From positions 558,001-622,000 of the forward strand of contig NZ_JAUSSF010000002.1 of the NCBI RefSeq assembly GCF_030812195.1: a DNA stretch of 64,000 nucleotides, in the 5' to 3' direction. Each line of letters starts with the position of its first letter. Within the stretch, counting starts at the first letter, position 1. This DNA comes from Chryseobacterium lathyri (GTDB lineage Bacteria > Bacteroidota > Bacteroidia > Flavobacteriales > Weeksellaceae). The notes below the pieces were generated by a model. It saw only the letters and a program-made list of their open reading frames with translations. It was not told the origin of the DNA and made no database searches. The position numbers were made by a program, and so were the translations under genes. This document shows positions 8,730 to 17,281 of this stretch, piece after piece.

Positions 8730-10940
8730 ATGAAAAGACTATTTCTACTGTTCACTTTCTTATTGGGCTTTGCTCAGATGAGGGCGGATGAGGGGATGTG
8801 GCTGTTAATGCTCATCAAAAGACTTAACGGGGTCGACATGCAAAAAGAAGGACTGCATTTGACACCTGAAGAAATTTATTCAGTAAACAATTCAAGCTTA
8901 AAGGATGCTATCGTGAGTTTCGGAGGTTTTTGTACCGGAGAAATTGTTTCTGACAAAGGACTTATTTTCACGAACCACCACTGCGGTTACGGTGCTGTAG
9001 CTGCCGCTTCTACTCCGGAAAAAGATTATCTGAAAAACGGATTCTGGGCTATGAAGCAGAAGGATGAATTTAATGCAAAAGATCTTTATGTAAGGTTTTT
9101 AGTTAGAATGGATGATGCTACGCAAAGAATCACTTCCAAGCTAAACAACAATATGACCGGAGCAGAGAGAAAGGCAGTTATTGATGCTGAAACAAAAGCA
9201 ATCCAGACTGAAAACTCTGAAAACGGAAAATACACAGTAGTCGTAAAAGATTTCTTCAATGGGAATGAATTTTACTATTTTGTATATCAGGATTATAAAG
9301 ATATCAGATTGGTAGGTGCACCACCTTCATCATTAGGTAAATTCGGAGGTGATACAGATAACTGGGAATGGCCGAGACATACTGCTGACTTCACGGTATT
9401 CAGAGTGTATGGGGATGCAGCGGGTAACCCTGCAGAATATGCAGCAGGTAATGTTCCATTGAAGCCTAAGCACTTCCTTCCGGTTTCTCTTAAAGGGATC
9501 AAGCCTGGAGATTTCTCTATGATCTTAGGATATCCTGGAAGAACAAACCGTTACCTTACGTCTTACGGAATCCAGCAGATGGTAAACAAAGACTATCCGG
9601 CTTGGGTGGAAGCGTCCAAACTGGCTATGGATGTTATGAAAAAGTATATGGACAAGGATAAAGCGACTCAGCTTAACTATGCGTCTCAATATGCTTCTGT
9701 AGCCAATTACTGGAAAAACAGACAGGGAACTATCGACGCAGTAGATAAAAACGGAACGATCTCTGACAAACAAAAGATTGAGGATACTTACAGAAAATGG
9801 TCTGCATTACCAGGAAACGCAGAATATGATGGTATTTTAGAAGATATTGGAGCTTATTACAAGCAGGTTTCTGACAGAAATGTTGAAAGAAATTATGCTT
9901 CGCAGTTCTCAAGAAATGCAAAATATATCACTCTTGCTTTACAGGTAGGTTCTGTTCTAAAGGCATATGCTGCTCAGGATATGCAAGGAAGATTAGCTAT
10001 GAAAGCTAAAACTGAAACTGCAATTAAAGAAGCTTATGAAAACTTCAATCCTTCTCTGGAAGGAGAAATGCTGGCTTCTATGGCAGGTCTTTACCAGTCA
10101 AGAGTAACGAATAAAGAAGTGGCATCTGCTACTATTCTAGGACTAGATTCCAAAACGCTTTCTAACGTTGCCTATTCTTCAATTTTTGCCAATAAGACTT
10201 CCGCTACAAACTTCGTATTAAACCCAGATGCATTGAAGCTTGATGCTGATCCTCTTTGGAAAATTGCCAACGGAATTGTTGCTGACCAGAAAATGAGCAT
10301 GGAGAAGTATTCTAAAGTTGATGATAACTTCAACAAGAACAACCGTCTATTCTTAGCTGGATTAATGAAGGCTATGCCTGAGAAAAAATTCTATCCGGAT
10401 GCTAACTCTACGATGAGATTAACTTACGGAACGGTAGATAAACTTCCTGTTAGAAATGACAGAAACTATTTTGGAGTTACTGACAACTATTATACTGATA
10501 TGACCGGTCTTGTAGGAAAATATAAGAAAGGTGATGAGGAATTTGATCTTCCTCAAAGAGTGATCGATCTTTATAACCTTAAGGATTTCGGACAGTATGC
10601 TGATGCTGCAGGATATATGCCTGTAAACTTCCTTTCTAACAATGACATTACAGGTGGTAACTCCGGTTCCCCGGTAATTGACGGAGACGGAAACCTTATC
10701 GGTATTGCATTCGATGGAAACAGTGAAGCATTAAGCGGTGATATTGTATTTGAACAGGACTGGCAGAAAACCATCAACGTAGATGTACGTTTTGTTCTTT
10801 GGACAATCGACAAATATGCAGGGGCAAGAAGACTGATCGACGAATTGAAGCTTGTAAGAGGAGAAAATACACCTCCTGATACAAAAACTAAAAATTCAGG
10901 AACTACTCAGATGCCTAAGAAAGCAAAAAAGGTAAAATAA
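8730..10940 (+). CDS. S46 family dipeptidyl-peptidase, DPP7-like
   Basis: The ATG at 8730 places a signal peptide (MKRLFLLFTFLLGFAQM) at the N-terminus and gives 736 aa, normal for S46 enzymes; the extra upstream frame overlaps the divergent lipoprotein gene and is not used. The catalytic His lies in FTNHHCGYGA (about 83-84), the Asp region is GGDTDNWEWPRHTADF, and the nucleophile is Ser645 in GGNSGSPV. These periplasmic enzymes remove dipeptides from peptide N-termini for amino-acid nutrition. The residue after Asp in AFDGNSEALSGD is Gly663. In this family Gly at that site marks the DPP7 type (hydrophobic P1), whereas Arg marks DPP11 (acidic P1). Subtype is inferred from that single position. 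Confidence 0.92.
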   Translation: MKRLFLLFTFLLGFAQMRADEGMWLLMLIKRLNGVDMQKEGLHLTPEEIYSVNNSSLKDAIVSFGGFCTGEIVSDKGLIFTNHHCGYGAVAAASTPEKDYLKNGFWAMKQKDEFNAKDLYVRFLVRMDDATQRITSKLNNNMTGAERKAVIDAETKAIQTENSENGKYTVVVKDFFNGNEFYYFVYQDYKDIRLVGAPPSSLGKFGGDTDNWEWPRHTADFTVFRVYGDAAGNPAEYAAGNVPLKPKHFLPVSLKGIKPGDFSMILGYPGRTNRYLTSYGIQQMVNKDYPAWVEASKLAMDVMKKYMDKDKATQLNYASQYASVANYWKNRQGTIDAVDKNGTISDKQKIEDTYRKWSALPGNAEYDGILEDIGAYYKQVSDRNVERNYASQFSRNAKYITLALQVGSVLKAYAAQDMQGRLAMKAKTETAIKEAYENFNPSLEGEMLASMAGLYQSRVTNKEVASATILGLDSKTLSNVAYSSIFANKTSATNFVLNPDALKLDADPLWKIANGIVADQKMSMEKYSKVDDNFNKNNRLFLAGLMKAMPEKKFYPDANSTMRLTYGTVDKLPVRNDRNYFGVTDNYYTDMTGLVGKYKKGDEEFDLPQRVIDLYNLKDFGQYADAAGYMPVNFLSNNDITGGNSGSPVIDGDGNLIGIAFDGNSEALSGDIVFEQDWQKTINVDVRFVLWTIDKYAGARRLIDELKLVRGENTPPDTKTKNSGTTQMPKKAKKVK

Positions 10941-10960
10941 TCTTTTCTGATAAATTTTTA

Positions 10961-10990
10961 AAACCGTGAATGTACGTTCACGGTTTTTTT
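10961..10990 (+). terminator. Rho-independent terminator after the S46 peptidase gene
   Basis: Perfect 10-bp arms AAACCGTGAA and TTCACGGTTT enclose the 6-base loop TGTACG and are followed by a T run, 20 bases after the stop codon. The next gene starts only 22 bases after the T run, so that gene must use read-through or a promoter overlapping this hairpin. Confidence 0.9.
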
Positions 10991-11011
10991 ATTTTTGAAC
11001 TATAAATCTTG

Positions 11012-11488
11012 ATGATGAAACAAGGAATAGAATTTACCGGAATTATACAACAGAATGGAGATATGAACGCCGCTTTTGTAGAGTTTCCTTTTTCTGCAGA
11101 AGAACTGTTCGGCAAAAAAGGACAGGTCAAAATTAAAGCAACATTTGATGGCAAGGTCGAATACCGTGGAAGCCTTGCTAAAATGAAATCTGACTGCCAT
11201 ATTTTAGGTTTGACCCAGGAAATCCGAAAACAGTTGGGGAAAACATTTGGTGATGAGGTTGTTGTAAGCCTTATTGAAGACAAAGAGGAAAGAACTGTTG
11301 AAATTGCTGATGATATTGCTGTTGTTTTTAAAGAAAACTCTGTAGCCAAATCCCAGTTTGACAAAATGAGCTATACCCACAGAAAAGAATATATCCGGTG
11401 GATCGAGGAAGCGAAGAAGCCTGAAACCAGGGAAAACAGAAAGATCAAGATGATTGAAATGATTTTGGAGGGCAAGAAAGGGACATAA
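11012..11488 (+). CDS. DUF1905/YdeI-type protein
   Basis: A 158-aa soluble protein. The N-terminal 95 residues form a DUF1905 beta-barrel-like domain (FTGIIQQNGDMNAAFVEFPF, KVEYRGSLAKM, LTQEIRKQLGK, GDEVVVSLIED). The C-terminal part has the YdeI/OmpD-associated helical motif (FDKMSYTHRKEYIRWIEEAKKPETRENR). Function is unknown. Translation could begin at TTG 11009, ATG 11012 or ATG 11015; 11012 is chosen as the first ATG. It follows the peptidase terminator closely and is a single gene. Confidence 0.88.
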   Translation: MMKQGIEFTGIIQQNGDMNAAFVEFPFSAEELFGKKGQVKIKATFDGKVEYRGSLAKMKSDCHILGLTQEIRKQLGKTFGDEVVVSLIEDKEERTVEIADDIAVVFKENSVAKSQFDKMSYTHRKEYIRWIEEAKKPETRENRKIKMIEMILEGKKGT

Positions 11489-11577
11489 AAGAGTCCAGGA
11501 TTTTTCCTGAACTCCTTATTTTATTTTAAATTAATTGGTCTTATATAGAGAAAATTATCTATATCATCTATTCTTCT

Positions 11578-13617
11578 TTATGCAAACGGAGGATTCATAC
11601 TGTTAACAATATTGGACGGCAATCCTGAAACACCGGCATATTTTACATTATTAACCAAAGTTACGCTGTCAGCTGAAGGAAATGTATAACTTCCGGTAAA
11701 AACACAGTTTTGAAATAGAGCATGGCTCAGTTTGTCAATGCTTCCTCCTCTCCACACTACATCTTTAAACTGGATGTTGCAGTCAGCATATGATGCATAG
11801 GTATAATCAGTATTAAAATCATTGATATCTCCCCCGTCCATAATAAGTGTTGCAAGATTCGCTCCACTAAATACGACCCTTCCATATCCGAAACAATCAG
11901 TTAAATATATATTTGCACGGCGAATATAATCAGTCTTATCCATAGAATTTAAATATACACTTGTAGTAGCAAGTGCATTGGTCACAAGTCTGCCGCTAAT
12001 TTCTATATTTGTACCATGTTCTAACTGCTTAACACCATCCTTAACAATTTGTACTGCAGTATACTTAGTTGTAGGTTTCGCATTTAGAATCGTATCTGTA
12101 ATTCTCAAATTCTTAAGATTGATATACTCCCTGTTTAAAACACCTAAGAAAAAGCTGTAGACCACATCTGCATCTGTATTAATAATTGGATTGATAATAT
12201 TAAGGCTTTCTGGCAAAGTAGGCTTAATGGTGTAATTGGGCAGCATTGGTTCCCCTACATTTCCGCCCGGACTGGTATATGAGAACATATAAATATCTCT
12301 TATCCCGGGCTCACCACTAAAATTTTTAGTGTTAAAAACAGGGTTATTTATATTCACAATTCCACCCAAGCTGGGAGTATCCAACCTGATTCCAAAAAAT
12401 ATGATGGCACTTCCATTCACTACCGGAGAATTTAGGGTAATATCGTTCCCGGCAAATTGAAATGCAGCAGATCCCGTTCCTGTTTTTATGATAGTTTCAT
12501 TGGCTGTAAATCTGTCTGTCCAATGATCATCTATCCCGTCCTCCCAAACGCCTCTGTTAATGGTAACGTCTACACTGTTTCTACCGGTATATCCGTGTCT
12601 ACACTCCACCACATTTCCATCATTAATAATAACGCCTATCGAGTAATAATTTGCAATACCATACCCCTCTCCATCTTTTCTAAATCCTTTTATAAAAGGG
12701 TTATTGATAATAATATCAGCACATGTATTCACTTCCAGAGCTACAGCTCCTACATTATTAATTTTATTAAAAATTTGTGGGTTGTTAAGAGTGACATTAT
12801 CTCTACTAACTAATAAATATGTATTAACATTTAGATTTCCAGCTGTTTCAATACTTAGGTTGTCTATAGAAATAGGCTCTTCTAAGATATACTTCTTAAC
12901 ATTCAACACACTAGAGTTATTAGAATCTTGTTTGTAAGAACAAACTAAAGGAGTAGTCAACTTACCGTCAGCACTTCTAATAAACTCTCTCTTTTTATAG
13001 TTAGTTTCAGAAGGAGTACCATCACGATCAATTAAAATCTCTTCAGAATCAAAATATAAGTTCGCAACACCTGTATTAATAAAGCCTACATCAAGACTCC
13101 CACGTTTCATTTTACTCGTAATCCATGTGCTTATATCTACTGCCTCACCAGGAAATCTTCGGGCAATCGTTATGATTACATCACCGTTCTCATTTATAAG
13201 AATAAATTTTCCTTCACATCTTCCGCTTGTTTTAATCTCAAAAGGCTTTTTTACAACTACTTTAAATGCACCTGGAATAACCCAAAACAGATTATTAGCA
13301 TTAACATAATTAAAATAAGAGAGAATAAACGGCGTATCATTATACATTCCATTTCCTTTCACACCAAAATACCTGATGTCTAAGTCATAAGTAAAATTAT
13401 GTTTTAGTTTTATCCCTCCTGTTTCAATAATGCTTCCTCCATCATCTGTACCAGATGTAGATAAATGATAAATAATTGGGCTTGGAGTATCTCTCTGTTC
13501 ATAATAACCTAAAAGGCTGACTCCTTTATAAATACCGTTTTGAAGATCAGTTATTTCGACAGTTGACATATTTCTCATCTCTGCCATTGTGTTTTTTACA
13601 ATAAATGGAAAACTCAT
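11578..13617 (-). CDS. Tailspike-like right-handed beta-helix protein
   Basis: A 679-aa protein without a signal peptide. Residues 1-95 form a module (IVKNTMAEMRNMSTVEI, SLLGYYEQRDTPSPIIYHLS, DDGGSII, DIRYFGVKGNGMYNDT) known from phage tailspikes and pectate-lyase-3-like proteins; GVKGNGxxNDT is the usual entry into a beta-helix. The rest has repeated short strands rich in N and I (IIINNPFIKGF, LNNPQIFNKINN), typical of parallel beta-helices. The start is chosen because MSFPFIVKNTM lines up with MAIVKNSM of the related gene at 19042-21021. It is preceded by the shared 35-bp promoter-like element. Binding or cleavage of surface polysaccharide is the family's usual role; the substrate is unknown. 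Confidence 0.82.
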   Translation of the reverse strand: MSFPFIVKNTMAEMRNMSTVEITDLQNGIYKGVSLLGYYEQRDTPSPIIYHLSTSGTDDGGSIIETGGIKLKHNFTYDLDIRYFGVKGNGMYNDTPFILSYFNYVNANNLFWVIPGAFKVVVKKPFEIKTSGRCEGKFILINENGDVIITIARRFPGEAVDISTWITSKMKRGSLDVGFINTGVANLYFDSEEILIDRDGTPSETNYKKREFIRSADGKLTTPLVCSYKQDSNNSSVLNVKKYILEEPISIDNLSIETAGNLNVNTYLLVSRDNVTLNNPQIFNKINNVGAVALEVNTCADIIINNPFIKGFRKDGEGYGIANYYSIGVIINDGNVVECRHGYTGRNSVDVTINRGVWEDGIDDHWTDRFTANETIIKTGTGSAAFQFAGNDITLNSPVVNGSAIIFFGIRLDTPSLGGIVNINNPVFNTKNFSGEPGIRDIYMFSYTSPGGNVGEPMLPNYTIKPTLPESLNIINPIINTDADVVYSFFLGVLNREYINLKNLRITDTILNAKPTTKYTAVQIVKDGVKQLEHGTNIEISGRLVTNALATTSVYLNSMDKTDYIRRANIYLTDCFGYGRVVFSGANLATLIMDGGDINDFNTDYTYASYADCNIQFKDVVWRGGSIDKLSHALFQNCVFTGSYTFPSADSVTLVNNVKYAGVSGLPSNIVNSMNPPFA

Positions 13618-13676
13618 AAAATTATTTTTTTGTTGTTAATTTTAAGACGAAGATTTATCTCTTTTTCGTTCTTAAA

Positions 13677-13711
13677 CAAATATCGTCCGGCGTAGCGACA
13701 AAACTCGACGT
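13677..13711 (-). promoter_or_regulatory. Shared 35-bp promoter element, copy 1 (before beta-helix gene)
   Basis: In gene direction it reads ACGTCGAGTTTTGTCG, then 11 bases, then GATATTTG, a near match to the Bacteroidota -7 box TANNTTTG. The -7-like box lies about 60 bases before the ATG at 13617. The same element with identical internal spacing precedes the genes starting at 21021 and 33435. Confidence 0.75.
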
Positions 13712-13725
13712 ATTTAATTCAAAAA

Positions 13726-13752
13726 GCCGGAAAATAAATTTTCCGGCCTTAT
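13726..13752 (-). terminator. Terminator after the NRPS-reductase gene
   Basis: Arms GCCGGAAAA and TTTTCCGGC form a 9-bp stem with a 4-base loop (TAAA), 15 or more bases after the stop of the minus-strand NRPS gene. In that direction the stem is followed by a short T run (complement of AAAAA at 13721-13725). Confidence 0.8.
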
Positions 13753-13767
13753 ACTCACTGATTGAAA

Positions 13768-16700
13768 TTATGACGTTGGAATTCCCAGATACTTCAAATA
13801 CGCATCCAGCATCTGCTTATCAAATTGCGGCTCCTCAATACCAGATCCTTCCAGGAACTGGATGACATTGGAACAATCCCAGACATAAGTATTCTGATAC
13901 AACTCTACTGTTGACAGACCTTCATGCATATTATCTTTAAAAAGGCTGGTCAGCGGATAGAGCCTGTTTTTACTGTCATCTTCCCACTGCTTTCTCCATT
14001 CTTTATAAGGAAGACCTTCAAGGGTAAGCGGATAATATTTCTTCAACAGAGCAAAGAAATTTTCCAGGGTAAGGTTGGTTTCCGGTCTTGCAATCAGGTT
14101 GAATTTTTTACCAACCGCATCTTTATTTTTCGTGATATGAGCCATAGATCTGGTCATATAATCTACTGTGATCAGTCCTTCCCTTAATTCAGTGAGTAAG
14201 GGATAAGATTTAAATTCAACACAGTTTTTCACAAGACCTGACCACCACTGGTAAGGAGCACTGGCGCCTGTTTCACTGTGGCACATAGCATAACCTAGAC
14301 GATAAGTAATTAACGGAAGCCCTTCTTTAGCAGCAAGATCAGCCACAGCTTCCATAACCCATTTACTTCGTACGTATCCAATGTCTTTACTTACGGACAT
14401 CAGGTTCTGGGCAATATCATCATTTTCCAGCATCACGGTTTTTCCGGTGAAAACATGCCCCCAACTGTAAACAGAAATGGTAGATAACAGGGCAAGGCAT
14501 TTAGTTCTTTCGGCACCGGCAAGCTTTATAATTTCCCTTAATCCTTCTACATTCGGTGCTTTCATATAAGAATAGGGTTCTATAAAATTAACAGAGCTGC
14601 CAGAGTGGTAAATAAGGTCAAGCATTGCAGCAAGGTTTTTGAATCTCTCTTCGGAAAGGCCTAATAATGGAAGGGATAAATCTCCTATTACCGGAATGAT
14701 TCTCGGCTTTTGCTCTTCTTTTCTATCAATATGGTATTGTTTATAGCAACGGTCTATTTTCTCTACAGCATGAAATTCGTCCTGAGCTCTTACGAGACAG
14801 TAAATATCTGCAGATGTGGTTTCTAAAAGCTCCTGAAGCAAATGGATACCTACAAATCCGGTCACTCCTGTCAGAAATATATTTTTAGGATTTTCCAATT
14901 GTTTTGGATCGAAACCTCCCGCAAAAACGGTTCCAGGGGCCAGATAGACATCTTGCTGAAGCGCTACATAAGGCTCTACATCTTCTTCCGGAATTAACTC
15001 GCTGGCTTCTTTGGCTCTGGTGATCAACTCACCGGCAAGCTGTTTGAGAACCGGAAACTGGTAAATATCCCTCATATAGACCTTAGTATCAAATCTTGAA
15101 TTCAGAGCAGTGGCAACTATAGCGACAAGAAGAGAGTTTCCACCGATATCAAAGAAATTATCCGTAATATTGATCACCGGACGTTCGAGTTCTTCAGCCC
15201 AAATATCTGCTATAATTCTTTCGGTTTCATTGGTAGGAGGTTCTGTAGAAATCAGTTCTTTTGCCTCTTTGTCTGCAAGTTCCCCTAGCAAGTGCGTGTC
15301 TGTTTTCCCATTGCTTGTCAGTGGTATTTTATCAATATTGATGATCTGGGCCGGAATCATATAGCCGGGCAGCTCTTCTTTCAGCTGTTGTCTTACCCAT
15401 GCGGTATCTGCTTGTTCATCGGTCTTTACCATGATAAAGGCTACAATATATTTATTACTTCCATGGTCTTTTGTAATGACTGCGGCTTCCTGTATTCCTT
15501 CCAAACGGGAAAGACAGCGTTCAATTTCACCTAATTCCACCCGGAAGCCTCTAATTTTCACCTGATTGTCTATTCTTCCTAAAAATTCAATATCTCCATC
15601 AGGTTTCCATCGGGCAAGATCACCGGTACGGTAGAGCTTTTCGTTTTCCCTGAAAGGGCTGTTAATGAATTTTGAAGCTGTGAGTTCTTCATTATTAAGA
15701 TAACCTTTAGCTAAAAGATTCCCTCCTATATGCAGCTCTCCCACAGCCCCTACCGGTAACAGTTCACTGTTTTCTCCTAAAATGTAAGCCTGCGCATTGG
15801 CTATTGGCCTTCCGATTGAAGAAATATATTGCCCATTCACATCTCTAACTTTTTTGAAGGTGGCAAAAACCGTACATTCAGTAGGGCCGTAATAATCGAT
15901 TAGCTCATAGCTTAATTCGCTGGTAATTAAAGGCTTAATCTTTTCTCCCCCTGTAAAAAGGTATTTAAGTTCAAGATTATTATACTTTCTGGTTTCTTCA
16001 ACAACGGAAGGAGCAAGAACAGAAGGGGTAAATCCATGTGTAATCCGGTTTTTACGGTAAAAATTTACAAGTTCTGAAGCTTCTACTCTATCTTCATTGG
16101 CTGCTATATACATTACGGCACCGGCAATAAGCGCCGACCATGTTTCCCATACAGAGATGTCAAATGCCAACCCGGCAACAAGGGTAAGGTGTGATGTGTC
16201 ATCAACATGAAAATACTGGTTGTGCCATGTAACCAGATGCTGAATGCTGTGGTGGGAAACCATGACACCTTTAGGATTTCCCGTGGAACCGGATGTATAG
16301 ATCGTATAGGCTAACGCATCCTGAGATATAGTAATATCCGGTAATTCTGCAGATAAATGAGCCAGGGTTTCTGCATTATCCAGATAAAAAATTTCAGTGT
16401 GAATTCCCCCTGTCAGTGAATTTCCCCGCTGTGTGTCGGTAATAAGTATTCCGGCTGAGGTATCGGTAAGGATATATTCTACACGTTTTACAGGATAAGT
16501 AGGGTCTATTGGCACATAAGCTGCTCCTGTCTTCAAAATACCCAGAATGGCAACTACCCACTCGAGCGAACGGTCCAGCCATACAGGAACAAACATTCCT
16601 TCTTTTACTCCTTTTTCTAACAGCACATTAGCAAGCTGGCTGCTTTTCCGATCGAGCTCGCAGTAACTGATCCTGCTGTCTTGATAAACAGCAGCCAGGC

Positions 16701-16872
16701 TTTCGGGATGAAGGAGTGCTTGTTTTTTGAAAAGGGAAACCAATGTTTCTTCTTTGTGATAATCCCAATTTGTTTTATTAAAATCGTTGAGAAGTCTTTC
16801 TCTGTCTTCAAGGGATAAAAGAACCGGTACACCAGCGGGCTGCCCCGATGGCGTTGGTAGTGTATTTGGCAT
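13768..16872 (-). CDS. Stand-alone NRPS: adenylation, carrier and thioester-reductase domains
   Basis: A 1034-aa single-module synthetase. The adenylation domain (about 30-525) has the ATP loop YTSGSTGNPKG (192-202), FDISVWE (237-243), YYGPTE (327-332) and catalytic Lys523 in LTSNGKTD. The carrier domain has Ser580 in FFDIGGNSLL for the phosphopantetheine arm. The C-terminal reductase (about 664-1030) has the NADPH loop TGVTGFVGIH (668-677) and catalytic Tyr833/Lys837 in YVRSK. There is no condensation domain. The predicted chemistry is activation of one amino or related acid, tethering, and reductive release as an aldehyde or alcohol. A hand-aligned specificity code is D-I-W-F-F-G-Y-V-F-K, which I cannot assign. 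Two inverted repeats lie upstream, no partner biosynthetic gene or phosphopantetheinyl transferase is adjacent, and it is a single-gene unit. Confidence 0.92.
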   Translation of the reverse strand: MPNTLPTPSGQPAGVPVLLSLEDRERLLNDFNKTNWDYHKEETLVSLFKKQALLHPESLAAVYQDSRISYCELDRKSSQLANVLLEKGVKEGMFVPVWLDRSLEWVVAILGILKTGAAYVPIDPTYPVKRVEYILTDTSAGILITDTQRGNSLTGGIHTEIFYLDNAETLAHLSAELPDITISQDALAYTIYTSGSTGNPKGVMVSHHSIQHLVTWHNQYFHVDDTSHLTLVAGLAFDISVWETWSALIAGAVMYIAANEDRVEASELVNFYRKNRITHGFTPSVLAPSVVEETRKYNNLELKYLFTGGEKIKPLITSELSYELIDYYGPTECTVFATFKKVRDVNGQYISSIGRPIANAQAYILGENSELLPVGAVGELHIGGNLLAKGYLNNEELTASKFINSPFRENEKLYRTGDLARWKPDGDIEFLGRIDNQVKIRGFRVELGEIERCLSRLEGIQEAAVITKDHGSNKYIVAFIMVKTDEQADTAWVRQQLKEELPGYMIPAQIINIDKIPLTSNGKTDTHLLGELADKEAKELISTEPPTNETERIIADIWAEELERPVINITDNFFDIGGNSLLVAIVATALNSRFDTKVYMRDIYQFPVLKQLAGELITRAKEASELIPEEDVEPYVALQQDVYLAPGTVFAGGFDPKQLENPKNIFLTGVTGFVGIHLLQELLETTSADIYCLVRAQDEFHAVEKIDRCYKQYHIDRKEEQKPRIIPVIGDLSLPLLGLSEERFKNLAAMLDLIYHSGSSVNFIEPYSYMKAPNVEGLREIIKLAGAERTKCLALLSTISVYSWGHVFTGKTVMLENDDIAQNLMSVSKDIGYVRSKWVMEAVADLAAKEGLPLITYRLGYAMCHSETGASAPYQWWSGLVKNCVEFKSYPLLTELREGLITVDYMTRSMAHITKNKDAVGKKFNLIARPETNLTLENFFALLKKYYPLTLEGLPYKEWRKQWEDDSKNRLYPLTSLFKDNMHEGLSTVELYQNTYVWDCSNVIQFLEGSGIEEPQFDKQMLDAYLKYLGIPTS

Positions 16873-16931
16873 ATTAGTTTTTGTTTTTTGGTGGTGATAA
16901 TAGGGTCAAATGATCTGCTTTTCGGCAGTCT

Positions 16932-16955
16932 TTAGATATATTTAAACATATCTAA
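16932..16955. promoter_or_regulatory. Perfect inverted repeat upstream of the NRPS gene
   Basis: TTAGATAT, 8-base spacer, ATATCTAA: an 8-bp perfect dyad centred about 70 bases before the NRPS start. Its spacer contains a near-consensus -7 box on the minus strand (TATGTTTA). It is a candidate operator. Confidence 0.5.
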
Positions 16956-16968
16956 TACAGGCTAAACA

Positions 16969-16993
16969 GCTTAGAATATCGTAGATTCTATGC
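16969..16993. promoter_or_regulatory. Second inverted repeat upstream of the NRPS gene
   Basis: GCTTAGAAT, 7-base spacer, ATTCTATGC: 9-base arms with one mismatch, 13 bases beyond the first dyad. The remaining bases of the 409-base gap (16873-17281) are AT-rich and hold nothing else I can support. Confidence 0.45.
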
Positions 16994-17281
16994 TATAATC
17001 ATTCAAATCAGAATGCTTAAGTACTGTTCATGGATTTTTCTTTCATATTGTAATATTTTTAAAAATATGGCAATCAAATTTAACATAATATTTAAAACGA
17101 GCATTACATATTGAAATATTTTCCCAAAAAAGAGAATTAAGTTCATGCTATTATTAGCCTTTATAGTTAAAGGGAACAGCAAAATCACAGATTTAATCAA
17201 GACAGCAGGGCATTCCTTTACTCTTAAAAGAAATTATCTGATAATTTAGAATTTTGCGAGATCTGTACCGGACTTCTGCAA

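Noticed and set aside
17003..17200. A 65-codon hydrophobic minus-strand frame between the NRPS and ComM genes
   Set aside because: Mostly Ile/Leu/Asn from AT-rich DNA, no supporting neighbour or motif; not counted as a small membrane protein.
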